Positions 37,611-46,082 of a DNA stretch of 64,000 nucleotides are shown piece by piece. The first letter of the stretch is position 1; every line of letters starts with the position of its first letter. Under the pieces are notes generated by a model, which was not told the DNA's origin, did no database searches, and saw only the letters and a list, made by a program, of their open reading frames with translations. The position numbers and the translations under genes are program-made. Origin of the DNA: Labrenzia sp. R4_2 (GTDB lineage Bacteria > Pseudomonadota > Alphaproteobacteria > Rhizobiales > Stappiaceae); assembly GCF_017743865.1 (NCBI RefSeq), contig NZ_JAGHRJ010000003.1, forward strand, positions 372,001 through 436,000, written 5' to 3'.

Positions 37611-39041
37611 ATGGCGAAACTGCTGACCCCAGACATTTGCGTGATTGGTGCAGGATCGGGTGGCCTGTCGATCGCCGCCGCTGCCGCCGCATTCGGCGTG
37701 GATGTGGTTCTGATCGAAAAAGGCAAGATGGGCGGTGATTGCCTGAATTACGGGTGCGTGCCGTCAAAAGCTCTTCTGGCGGCAGGCAAAGCGGCAAAAC
37801 ATGCGCAGGGAGGCGCGGCGTTTGGCATTCACGCCAGTGCAGCTGATATCAGCTTTTCTGAAGCAAATGATCACGTCAAAAGCGTAATTGCGGCGATCGA
37901 GCCGCATGATTCTCAAGAGCGCTTTGAAGGTCTTGGTGTCACCGTGTTGCGGGAGCATGGGCAATTCACCAGCCCGGAGTGTGTTTTAGCCGGTGACCAT
38001 GAGATCAAGGCGCGGCGCTTTGTCATCGCGGCTGGGTCTTCCGCTCTCGTTCCTCCGATCCCCGGGTTGGATGAAGTGCCGTATCTGATCAATGAAACCC
38101 TGTTTGATCTGCGAGAAACACCGGAGCACCTCGGCATTATTGGTGGTGGCCCGATTGGCTTGGAAATGGCACAGGCGCATCGCCGTCTTGGGGCGAAGGT
38201 GACGGTGTTTGAAGCTCAGACCGCGCTCGGTAAAGACGATCCGGAATTGGCGGGAATCGTTCTGAAGGCCTTAAAAGACGAGGGGATCGAAATTCTCCAG
38301 AAAACAGCCGTCGAGAGGGTTGAAAAAACGGGTGACGGGATCACTGTGACAGCGCACAACGAAGCCGGAGATACTGTTACTCAAACGGTCAGTCATTTGC
38401 TGGTTGCGACGGGCCGTGCACCCAATGTGGATAGCTTGGGGTTGGAGGAGGCGGGCGTCAATTTCTCAAAAAAAGGTATCACGGTCGACAAAGGGCTTCG
38501 GACCTCAAACCGCAAAATCTACGCGATCGGAGATATCGCCGGCGGACTTCAATTTACCCATGTTGCCGGGTATCAGGCCGGGTTGGTGATCCGTTCCATT
38601 TTGTTCCGGCTGCCGGTTTCCATGGACAACGATCAGGTGCCTTGGGTCACATACACGTCACCGGAATTGGGGCATGTCGGCCTGAGCGAAGCCGTGGCAC
38701 GCAAGCGCTACGGCGACAGGGTTAAGGTTTTGACGGCAGACTATTCAGGCAACGACCGGGCTCAGGCAGAGGGGGCAACAACGGGGCGCCTGAAAATGAT
38801 TGCGTGCCCCGGCGGTAGGCTTCTCGGCGCGCAGATTGTGGGGGCGCAGGCTGGTGAAATCATCAACCTGTTGTCACTGGCGTTGTCGAAGAAACTGAAG
38901 ATGAAAGACCTCGCAGGCTTCATTGCTCCATACCCAACATTAGGCGAGCTGGTACGCCGTGCTGCAATTTCGTACTATGCTGACATGCCGAAAAGTGGTT
39001 GGTTACGTTTTGGAATCGGTATCTTGCGCAAGTTTGGATAA
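37611..39041 (+). CDS. FAD-dependent pyridine nucleotide-disulfide oxidoreductase (mercuric-reductase-like)
   Basis: A 476-residue flavoprotein of the class I disulfide reductases. It shows the FAD-binding GAGSGG (about 13-18), the redox pair Cys44-Cys49 in GGDCLNYGCVPSK, the NAD(P)H-binding GGGPIGLEMAQ (about 182-192), a second FAD segment YAIGDIAGG, and the dimerisation domain. In the C-terminal motif where lipoamide dehydrogenases have HPTLSE with the base His, this protein reads APYPTLGE, so that His is absent. It lacks the extra cysteines of true MerA, so mercury reduction is not implied. AGGAG precedes the ATG. Confidence 0.85.
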   Translation: MAKLLTPDICVIGAGSGGLSIAAAAAAFGVDVVLIEKGKMGGDCLNYGCVPSKALLAAGKAAKHAQGGAAFGIHASAADISFSEANDHVKSVIAAIEPHDSQERFEGLGVTVLREHGQFTSPECVLAGDHEIKARRFVIAAGSSALVPPIPGLDEVPYLINETLFDLRETPEHLGIIGGGPIGLEMAQAHRRLGAKVTVFEAQTALGKDDPELAGIVLKALKDEGIEILQKTAVERVEKTGDGITVTAHNEAGDTVTQTVSHLLVATGRAPNVDSLGLEEAGVNFSKKGITVDKGLRTSNRKIYAIGDIAGGLQFTHVAGYQAGLVIRSILFRLPVSMDNDQVPWVTYTSPELGHVGLSEAVARKRYGDRVKVLTADYSGNDRAQAEGATTGRLKMIACPGGRLLGAQIVGAQAGEIINLLSLALSKKLKMKDLAGFIAPYPTLGELVRRAAISYYADMPKSGWLRFGIGILRKFG

Positions 39042-39091
39042 GATGTATTGGGCTGAATGGGCTCTTGCCGTGATCGTTGGACGGAGCTGTC

Positions 39092-40573
39092 ATGAAGCAT
39101 GAGGGCACCCCACAGGGGACTGCAACACCCGATGCAAGCGGATTGGGGCCGGACGGACGTCCGGAACTTGATCCGGGATTCGGCCGGCATCGTTTTGGCG
39201 GCCTGTCGAGCAAACTTCTTCTTTTGACCATTGTGTTCGTCATGATTGCGGAGGTGCTCATTTATGTGCCCTCCATCGCGAATTTCAGAAACACGTGGTT
39301 GATGGACCGGCTGACAACGGCAGGTGTTGCCGCATCGGTCCTTGCTGAAACCAACACGCTTGCGCCGCGATTGCAGGAAGAGCTTCTGAGAACAACGGGT
39401 GCTGTGGCTATCGCGCTGGATCAAGGCGCGCAGCGCCGGTTGATCGCGATGAGCAATGTGCCGACGCAGGTCGATTTCGTAGTAGACATGGCGGAAGTCA
39501 CGCCGTTGACCTCGATCCTCGGAAGCTTTGCAATTCTGACCTACCGCGGGGACGGCGTCATGCGGGCTGTCGCAGCGGGTCAGATGGGCCATACCGAACG
39601 TGTTGACGTTGTTTTCCCGGTTGCGCTTCTTCAACAGGACATGCTGGCGTTTTCTGGCCGGATTCTGGCGCTGTCTCTGGTGATTTCCGGGATAACCGCC
39701 GCGTTGGTGTATATAACTTTGCGCGCGATTTTCATCCGCCCGTTGCGCCGGCTGACTCGCTCCATGGAACAGTTTGCCGAAAATCCGGAAGATGGATCCC
39801 GGATAATAAAGGTGTCCGGGCGGCGCGATGAACTTGGCGATGCGGAAGTCCGGCTGGCAGCCATGGAAGAGGCGCTCTCGCGCGCATTGCACCAAAAACA
39901 GCGTCTGGCCGATCTTGGATTGGCCGTCTCCAAGATCAACCACGATTTGCGAAATCTGTTGGCATCAGCGCAGCTTTTTTTGGAGCGGCTGGAACATGTG
40001 CCTGACCCCACGGTCAACAGGTTGGCACCGAAGATCTTGGCAACACTCGATCGGGCGGTCGGGTACACGCAGGCGGTCATGGCCTATGGCAAGGCCCAGG
40101 AACGCGCCCCGCAAAGGAGGCTGATCGCGCTCCGCCGTGTGGGGGAGGATGTTGCTGATGTCCTAGGGCTCGTCGACCATGACACCATTCAGTTCGAAAA
40201 CCGGATTGGCGAAACACTTGAGGTCGATGCGGATCCCGAACAGATCTTTCGTGTCCTTTTGAACCTGACACGGAATGCGGTGCAGGCGCTTGAGGCGGAA
40301 CGGGACGGGACGCTGGTTCGCCGGATAAGTCTTTCCGCGGAACGCCGCGCGAATTGCGTTCATATTGAAGTTCACGACACGGGCCCGGGTATTCCAGAAA
40401 ACACGCAGAAAGGCCTCTTCAAGGCGTTTCACAGCGGCGCGAAAGCAGGCGGTGTCGGCCTGGGACTTGCTATCGTTGCCGAGCTGCTCAGGGCTCATGG
40501 CGGCGTGATCGAACTGGACTGTGACCAGCCGGGAACGTGTTTCAAGATACAATTGCCTGACAGGGCAGCTTGA
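39092..40573 (+). CDS. orphan sensor histidine kinase
   Basis: A 493-residue membrane sensor. Two membrane helices (about 38-60 and 190-215) enclose a periplasmic region, followed by a HAMP domain (about 212-265). The histidine is His284 in KINHDLRNLL, and the ATPase domain has N-box LTRNAVQAL, G1 DTGPGIP and G2 GVGLGLAI. The ATG at 39092 has GGAG; a TTG 15 bp upstream is the alternative. No response regulator is adjacent, so the partner is elsewhere. Confidence 0.88.
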   Translation: MKHEGTPQGTATPDASGLGPDGRPELDPGFGRHRFGGLSSKLLLLTIVFVMIAEVLIYVPSIANFRNTWLMDRLTTAGVAASVLAETNTLAPRLQEELLRTTGAVAIALDQGAQRRLIAMSNVPTQVDFVVDMAEVTPLTSILGSFAILTYRGDGVMRAVAAGQMGHTERVDVVFPVALLQQDMLAFSGRILALSLVISGITAALVYITLRAIFIRPLRRLTRSMEQFAENPEDGSRIIKVSGRRDELGDAEVRLAAMEEALSRALHQKQRLADLGLAVSKINHDLRNLLASAQLFLERLEHVPDPTVNRLAPKILATLDRAVGYTQAVMAYGKAQERAPQRRLIALRRVGEDVADVLGLVDHDTIQFENRIGETLEVDADPEQIFRVLLNLTRNAVQALEAERDGTLVRRISLSAERRANCVHIEVHDTGPGIPENTQKGLFKAFHSGAKAGGVGLGLAIVAELLRAHGGVIELDCDQPGTCFKIQLPDRAA

Positions 40574-40722
40574 GCGCGGCCAAACCGTTCGACAACCGGC
40601 ATGAGCCAACACAAAGCGCAGCGTTCAAGCAGTACTTGTTCAGAGTTGGAGCCTGGATTCCCGGAAAACTGCGGGCGAAGAGACAACTTGGTGTGACTTT
40701 CAAAAAAAGTTCAAAAAGGCGC

Positions 40723-40751
40723 TTGCATCCCCCGCCAGTCCGCAGTAGATA
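40723..40751 (+). promoter_or_regulatory. promoter of the tRNA-Arg gene
   Basis: TTGCAT (-35), a 17-bp spacer and TAGATA (-10), followed by a G/C-rich discriminator (AGCGCCC), typical of stable RNA promoters. It lies about 85 bp before the mature tRNA. The DNA between the kinase stop (40573) and this promoter shows no gene. Confidence 0.6.
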
Positions 40752-40837
40752 AGCGCCCTGCCCGGGGTACACAGCGCCCCGCAGACCGAACAGCCATAAA
40801 GTAGATCGCCTTATGATCTTACAGGCTTCGTTCTTAA

Positions 40838-40914
40838 GCACCGGTAGCTCAGCTGGATAGAGCACCAGACTACGAATCTGGGGGTCGGGGGTTCGAATCC
40901 TCCCCGGTGCGCCA
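40838..40914 (+). tRNA. tRNA-Arg (anticodon ACG)
   Basis: A 77-nt cloverleaf: acceptor stem GCACCGG / CCGGTGC, D arm with AGCTCAGCTGGATAG, anticodon stem CCAGA / TCTGG around the loop CTACGAA (anticodon ACG, read as ICG for CGN arginine codons), T arm with GGTTCGAATCC, discriminator G and an encoded CCA end. Confidence 0.98.
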
Positions 40915-41089
40915 TATTTTACAAATCCAAGACTTGTTAAGCATGGCAGCCAGTTCAGCGTTGTGCAAAACGTTTTCGCATTTTTTGCCCTGCGGTAAGT
41001 ACGCCGCGCCGTTTTCTCTCACTCAGTATTCGAAGAACGAAAGTGTGTCCTGGAAATTTCTGGCACGTATTGAGCTGTGCAATACTAAA

Positions 41090-42466
41090 CTATCTCTCTA
41101 TCGACCGGTCGATGCCGTGGCGGCGCATGCGTTCCCAAAGGGTTGTGCGTGAGATATCCAAAAGCTTGGCGGCGTCCTGCAACCGGCCATCTGTTTCATC
41201 AAGGGCCCGCAAAATGTGGGTGCGTTCTGCCTGATCTCGGACTTCAGCCAACGAGGGAAACCCAATAGAACTGTGTGGCAGGCCAGACTTTGGACCGCCG
41301 GATGTCTGGGCTGCAGGCTGGAGGATGTGAGCGGTGTTTTCCGGAAACAAATCGATTGGCGTCAGCTCAGCGCCGCCCGCCAGTGCAACGGCGCGTTCCA
41401 CACGGTTCCGGAGTTCGCGAACGTTCCCGGGCCAATCATGCTGCTCAGCCGCTGACACGGCGGCAGCTGTGGCCGTTTTTGGAGCAATTCCCATGCGGTG
41501 CGCAGCGTTTGCGGCAAAGGCTGTGAGGAGCGGCGCCAATTCTTCCAGACGCTCGCGCAAAGGCGGAATGCGGATCGTCACAACGTTGATGCGAAACAGG
41601 AGATCCTCGCGGAACACGCCGTCTCTGACCGCCTCCTCCAGATCACGGTTCGTTGCGCACACGAGCCGGCCTTTGAAGGCAAGATCCTGTGTTGCACCCA
41701 GCCGCCTGAACTGCCGCTCCTGCAACACGCGCAAAAGCTTCAATTGAAGTTCCGGTCCCGTATCACCGATTTCGTCAAGAAGCAGCGTTCCTTCGCCAAC
41801 ACTTTCCAAAACGCCGATCCGCCTGTCATGTGCGCTGGTGAAGGCGCCTTTCTCGTGCCCGAAGAGCGTCGAATCTGCCAGTTCGGGTGAGAGTTGCCCG
41901 CAGTTCACAGCTTCGAAGGGGCGCGATTGTTCAGCGTTCTTGGTGTGCAGATACCGTGCTGCGATTTCCTTGCCGGTGCCGGTTTCTCCAATCAGCAAAA
42001 CGGGCAAATCGATCCCCGCCAGGCGATCCAGCATGGAGCGTACGCCGCGCATGGAGGCTGAAAGGCCAAAGGTTGAAAACGGGTCATCCAGTTGCGGTGC
42101 AAGTGGTCGAAGCAGAAGCTCCTGAATGCGGCTGACAAGCTCATCTAAGTTGAAGGGTTTCGCGAGGTAATCCCTGGCGCCATCGCGAACGAGTTCCACG
42201 GCCTGATCGACAGAGCCATAGGCAGTCATATAGACAATTGGCACCGCACCGTGCTGGCTGAGCACCTCCCGCAGCAAATCAGCACCGGACCCGTCCGGCA
42301 ACCGAATGTCCGACAAAACAAAGCTCGGAACCCGTTTGCCAAGAAACTCGCGGGCGGCTGCCAGTGTGGTGGCATGAACGACTGAAAACCCTTCCAGCAC
42401 CAGCCGTTGTTGCAAGGAGGGGCCAAGGACCGGATCGTCTTCCACCAGCAAAATCAGCTCAGACAT
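41090..42466 (-). CDS. sigma-54-dependent response regulator (NtrC family)
   Basis: A 458-residue activator: receiver domain (about 1-120, phospho-acceptor Asp53), AAA+ domain (about 135-370, Walker A GETGTGKE at 160-167, Walker B LLLDEIGD), and a Fis-type helix-turn-helix at the end (AKLLDISRTTLWERMRRHGI). The sigma-54 contact loop reads GAFTSA (207-212) where nearly all activators have GAFTGA. The gene overlaps the upstream kinase gene by 8 bp, so they form a two-component pair. Target genes are unknown. Confidence 0.93.
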   Translation of the reverse strand: MSELILLVEDDPVLGPSLQQRLVLEGFSVVHATTLAAAREFLGKRVPSFVLSDIRLPDGSGADLLREVLSQHGAVPIVYMTAYGSVDQAVELVRDGARDYLAKPFNLDELVSRIQELLLRPLAPQLDDPFSTFGLSASMRGVRSMLDRLAGIDLPVLLIGETGTGKEIAARYLHTKNAEQSRPFEAVNCGQLSPELADSTLFGHEKGAFTSAHDRRIGVLESVGEGTLLLDEIGDTGPELQLKLLRVLQERQFRRLGATQDLAFKGRLVCATNRDLEEAVRDGVFREDLLFRINVVTIRIPPLRERLEELAPLLTAFAANAAHRMGIAPKTATAAAVSAAEQHDWPGNVRELRNRVERAVALAGGAELTPIDLFPENTAHILQPAAQTSGGPKSGLPHSSIGFPSLAEVRDQAERTHILRALDETDGRLQDAAKLLDISRTTLWERMRRHGIDRSIER

Positions 42467-43982
42467 TTTCCGCCTCGTCGGTGCGTTTTGGAATGGTGAT
42501 GGTGATCACTGTGCCGCTTTGCGGACGTGTTGAAATCGCCAACCGGCCATTCACATCATCGATCAGTTGGTGAACCAGCCAAAGTCCAAGGCGCCGCGTT
42601 TGTGGTTTCTCCGGAGTAGTTCCGCCGGTCAGGACATTCAGGGCTTCTCCAGGAAGACCGGGGCCGCTGTCGGAGACCTTGATGGTGAGTTGCTCTTCGA
42701 TCAGCTTCGACTCAAAGGCAACGGAACTGCCAACCGGAGTGGCGTCTATGGCATTCAAGAGCAAGTTGAGCACGATCTGGCGCACGGCTTCCGCGCTGGC
42801 AGGGTAGGTTTCCGCGAGCTCCGATTTAAAGCTCAAGTCCACCTGTTTGGCGCGCACTTTCGGGTTGATCAAGGTCCGAAGATCATTGAGATCGTCGGGC
42901 TTGAGATCCCTATTGCCTTCCGGTGGCCTGTAGGTCGACAACATACTGGCCGCTACATGATCAATGCTTTGCAGGCCCCGGTCGATCAGGTCAATCGTCT
43001 GTTCCCGCACAGCTTTGTCATCTCCGAAGCGGCGCAGTGTCGATGTGGCCGCGCTCATTCCGGCAAGCGGATTGCGCACCTCATGCGCGAGCCCTGCTGC
43101 AAGGCGTGCCAGCGTTGCCTCCCGCGCATGTTTGTTTTCAGTTTTTGCGATCGCGTCAGCTCGTGCCTGAAGCTCGGCCCGGGTTCTCAGTGCATTTTGC
43201 AGACGGCCGATTTCTGTGTTCGCGGATACTGGATCAACCTCAGTATTTGCATCGTACGAATCGTCGTCGAGAGCCTTGGTGAGATCATCAATGGGGCGCA
43301 GGCTGTATTGCGCGATAAAAAAAGTCAGGATCGCCGCGAGGACAGAAAACGCGACATCCACGGCAAGAGCCACACGACGCCGTTCTTCTTGCTCGGCGAG
43401 TTGCCATTCGAGATCAAAGGCCGCACCAAGCAGGATCGTTGAGCCATCGCTTCCGGGAAAAGACTGCACAATCAGTTGTTTGTTTGTCTCATCGACAATT
43501 TGGATTGCGGCTTCGTTTGGCGCCAGACTGCGATTGGCGTTGAGCCAGTCTTCAAGAGCAAGCTCAGTTGTTCGCGGTTTGGCACCATTTGCGGTATCAT
43601 CCGGGTAAGAGGATGTTATCAAAATTGAGCCGTCCGCCAGGCAACAAACGGCAACAGCTTCGTTGCGCAAGGAGGGTTTGAACCGGGCAGATGCCGACAG
43701 CAAGCCTTCAATTTCCGATAACGGACCACCGGTCACAAACGCTGGTGTGATCAGCCCGGCCAAGGTGTCGAGAAATGCCCCGCCAACTTCGACGCGGAGC
43801 TCGGCTTCCCGGCGTTCCAGCTCTTGCAAACCAAAAATGGTCAACACAACCGCAAACAGCATAACCACCGAAGCCATAGCCACCGGCAACCGCCACACCA
43901 ACGGCCAGGATCTAAGCTTTTTTGCACCCGGTCCGGCTATGCCGGTTCTGTTTTGGTTTTCCGAAGGTGCGTCAGATGGCAT
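42459..43982 (-). CDS. sensor histidine kinase paired with the NtrC-type regulator
   Basis: A 507-residue membrane kinase. Two hydrophobic helices (about 33-52 and 207-228) border a periplasmic sensor region of about 150 residues containing a Cys-Cys pair (AVCCLADGS). His300 in HEVRNPLAGMS is the phosphorylation site, and the ATPase domain has the N-box LNLLLNAIDA, SDSGPGLPG and a G2-like LGLWLVHQL. The stop overlaps the response regulator start. The signal is unknown. Confidence 0.9.
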   Translation of the reverse strand: MPSDAPSENQNRTGIAGPGAKKLRSWPLVWRLPVAMASVVMLFAVVLTIFGLQELERREAELRVEVGGAFLDTLAGLITPAFVTGGPLSEIEGLLSASARFKPSLRNEAVAVCCLADGSILITSSYPDDTANGAKPRTTELALEDWLNANRSLAPNEAAIQIVDETNKQLIVQSFPGSDGSTILLGAAFDLEWQLAEQEERRRVALAVDVAFSVLAAILTFFIAQYSLRPIDDLTKALDDDSYDANTEVDPVSANTEIGRLQNALRTRAELQARADAIAKTENKHAREATLARLAAGLAHEVRNPLAGMSAATSTLRRFGDDKAVREQTIDLIDRGLQSIDHVAASMLSTYRPPEGNRDLKPDDLNDLRTLINPKVRAKQVDLSFKSELAETYPASAEAVRQIVLNLLLNAIDATPVGSSVAFESKLIEEQLTIKVSDSGPGLPGEALNVLTGGTTPEKPQTRRLGLWLVHQLIDDVNGRLAISTRPQSGTVITITIPKRTDEAENV

Positions 43983-44077
43983 ATGGGGCCCAGTTAAAGA
44001 ACAGGGATGGCGCTGCCGCCATCCCCTTGATGTTTTCCAAGAACGTTGAGCATTCTAATGCCAAGGACCGCCTTGGG

Positions 44078-45352
44078 CTAGGTCCAAACCAGAACGTCTC
44101 CCCGCCAATTTGGCGAGATCTTGTCCTGCCAGAAGGTGCCGTACCAGCGGGTCCGCAAAGGCCTTGGAAGGTCCGGAAGGATCACCGCGACAGCATCAGA
44201 GACCATTTGTTCCGGCAACAAGGCGTCCTCTGGTGCGGTCAGTTCCGGGTCTGCGAAGACAACCGGTGTATTGGCATCAGCGGCACGTTGCTCAATTTCC
44301 GCCCGGCTGGCGGCATCAACGTACCCGAAAACCCGGAGTTCTGTGGCCGTCCACAGCCGCTCTACGAGCGCCAGATCAAGTGCACGCCAGACATCATAAG
44401 ACCCATCGAACAACACGGTGACGGGACCGGCTCGGGGGACATCGACCGCGTAAAGCGTCGGCCCAGGGTGCATGCTGGCAACACGCAGCAATCCGTCAGG
44501 TTGCTTGGTGGCATGGGGGGTTGCAACGCCGACACCATGATCCGCCCATCCGTCCGTTGGCAGAACCAGAAACTCACGCACGTCGCCGACACCGGCCATT
44601 GATGCAGCCGCATCACCTTCTTCGTAGACGAGCTCAACTGAAACGCCGAGATCGTCTGAGAGCGAGCGCAGATCAGGCAGCCAATGACCGACCTTGTCGC
44701 GGATCAGCCGCATCGTCTCGGTGCTGTTGTCTGTCGCATCCACATATCCAGTGTCGACAGCGACAACAGCGATGAGCGGAAGCTCTGTACGTGCCGCAAA
44801 TTCTGCCGCGCGGCGCGCGAGCTTCGGCGCGGCATCGCCAACTGCTGCAAAGCGGACGCGCTCAGGCGCAACAACATCCTTGAGGGATACGAAACCCGAT
44901 TTTTCAGCATCGCAGAGCACAGGATCCGCTGACACCGGCACTTCTGTTGCAATGTCTGCCTCAGCCGCCATCCCTTGAAGATCCAAGCGTTCAGCCTGCT
45001 TTTCAATCGGCTGCTCTGGCCTTTTCAAAACGTCACGCAAGGCATTGTCCGCATCTCCGATCCCGGCCAGCTCAGCGCCGGACAGGTATGCCGCCCGTGC
45101 CAGCAAATGACTTGCGACGGGAATCGTCAGGATCAGGAACAACAGGGTCATGCCGCCCATCATCGTTGAATCCAAACTGGATTTGCTGAGCATGGTCCCG
45201 ATCAGGACCAGACCAGCACCCAGCGTGCCTGCTTTCGTTGCGGCGTGCATCCGCTGCAAAGGATCGTCAAAGCGCAGCAATCCGATCGTTGCGATCAGCA
45301 AGAAGCCAACGCCAACGAATTTCACCAAAAGGGCAATCAGATCAACCATCAC
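44078..45352 (-). CDS. mnhG: Mrp antiporter subunit G fused to a universal-stress-like C-terminal region
   Basis: A 424-residue protein. Residues about 1-92 are a complete MnhG/MrpG subunit with three membrane helices and the pattern GLLRFDDPLQRMHAATKAGTLGAGLVLIG. After a linker (about 95-160), the remaining 260 residues look like two universal-stress-protein-type halves, the second beginning GPVTVLFDGSYDVWRALDLALVERLW. Ordinary MnhG proteins are 100-130 residues. The extra region should face the cytoplasm. It is the last gene of the operon and overlaps mnhF by four bases. The Usp assignment is from sequence pattern and is less certain than the MnhG part. Confidence 0.85.
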   Translation of the reverse strand: MMVDLIALLVKFVGVGFLLIATIGLLRFDDPLQRMHAATKAGTLGAGLVLIGTMLSKSSLDSTMMGGMTLLFLILTIPVASHLLARAAYLSGAELAGIGDADNALRDVLKRPEQPIEKQAERLDLQGMAAEADIATEVPVSADPVLCDAEKSGFVSLKDVVAPERVRFAAVGDAAPKLARRAAEFAARTELPLIAVVAVDTGYVDATDNSTETMRLIRDKVGHWLPDLRSLSDDLGVSVELVYEEGDAAASMAGVGDVREFLVLPTDGWADHGVGVATPHATKQPDGLLRVASMHPGPTLYAVDVPRAGPVTVLFDGSYDVWRALDLALVERLWTATELRVFGYVDAASRAEIEQRAADANTPVVFADPELTAPEDALLPEQMVSDAVAVILPDLPRPLRTRWYGTFWQDKISPNWRGDVLVWT

Positions 45353-45705
45353 GATGCCTCCTGCTGCACGGCTTTGTCGGCTTTTTGTTTGCCATTGTCC
45401 CGGAAGCGGCCATCGTTGACAGCAACCTTGCGTTCCAGAAAAGCTGCAAATGCTGCCGTTGCGACAAAGGCGATCAGGGCCAGCGCAAACGCTACATCAA
45501 GGAATTCGGACCGACCGGTTGTCAGCGCGGTCAAGGCACAGGCGGCCACGGCCAGACCCGTCAGCATATCAATGGCGACAAACCGGTCCGCATAGCTCGG
45601 TCCCTTCATCAGGCGCAGGGCTGTGAGCGCGAAAGCGCCGATGATCAACAGCACCAGAACCGTGTTGAGGGTCTCAGAAATACCCAGAATGCTTTCAGTG
45701 TTCAT
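45349..45705 (-). CDS. mnhF: Mrp antiporter subunit F
   Basis: A 118-residue membrane protein with three hydrophobic helices (near 10-30, 42-60 and 66-90) and the family pattern LRLMKGPSYADRFVAIDMLTGLAVAA. It is part of the multisubunit Na+(K+)/H+ antiporter complex. Four-base overlaps with mnhE and mnhG indicate translational coupling. Confidence 0.93.
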   Translation of the reverse strand: MNTESILGISETLNTVLVLLIIGAFALTALRLMKGPSYADRFVAIDMLTGLAVAACALTALTTGRSEFLDVAFALALIAFVATAAFAAFLERKVAVNDGRFRDNGKQKADKAVQQEAS

Positions 45706-46082
45706 GCGACGGCTCCTTTCTTGGCTACAGTTTCGCTGGGAGCCGGTCCCTCGACAGCCCGAACGCGGGTTTCAAACGTGTCCTTGATGGAACGGATCAC
45801 GTCCTCGTCGCTTTCCCGGTCCAAGACATGGACATAGAGCGTCTTGCGGTCATCTGAGATGTGCAGCGAGGTGGTTCCTGGTGTCAGGCTCACGATGTTT
45901 GCAAGGGTGGTGATCCCCATGTCTGTCCGCAGGTCGAGCGGGACCGCAACAATGGCCGGCTTCAATTTCTGCTTGTTGGACAAGACGGCGACCGTCACGT
46001 CCACTGAGGCTTTTACCAGCTCGATGATAAAGACGCCGCACAGAAGGCCGAAGGCGCCCAAACGCTTTAGAAGGCTAATCAC
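45702..46082 (-). CDS. mnhE: Mrp antiporter subunit E
   Basis: A 126-residue protein with an N-terminal hydrophobic segment and the MnhE pattern: FIIELVKASVDVTVAVL, then TDMGITTLANIVSLTPGTTSLHISDDRKTLYVHVLD. Subunit E is required for assembly of the complex. It is somewhat short (160 is common) because the first helix pair is reduced to one. Four-base overlaps on both sides. Confidence 0.92.
   Translation of the reverse strand: MISLLKRLGAFGLLCGVFIIELVKASVDVTVAVLSNKQKLKPAIVAVPLDLRTDMGITTLANIVSLTPGTTSLHISDDRKTLYVHVLDRESDEDVIRSIKDTFETRVRAVEGPAPSETVAKKGAVA

Noticed and set aside
37611-39041. Mercury-resistance gene merA
   Set aside because: No N-terminal metal-binding domain, no C-terminal vicinal cysteines and no mer genes nearby; only the general reductase fold matches.
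44040-44077. Terminator after the Mrp operon
   Set aside because: A short CCAAGG/CCTTGG hairpin exists but has no T-run and a weak stem.
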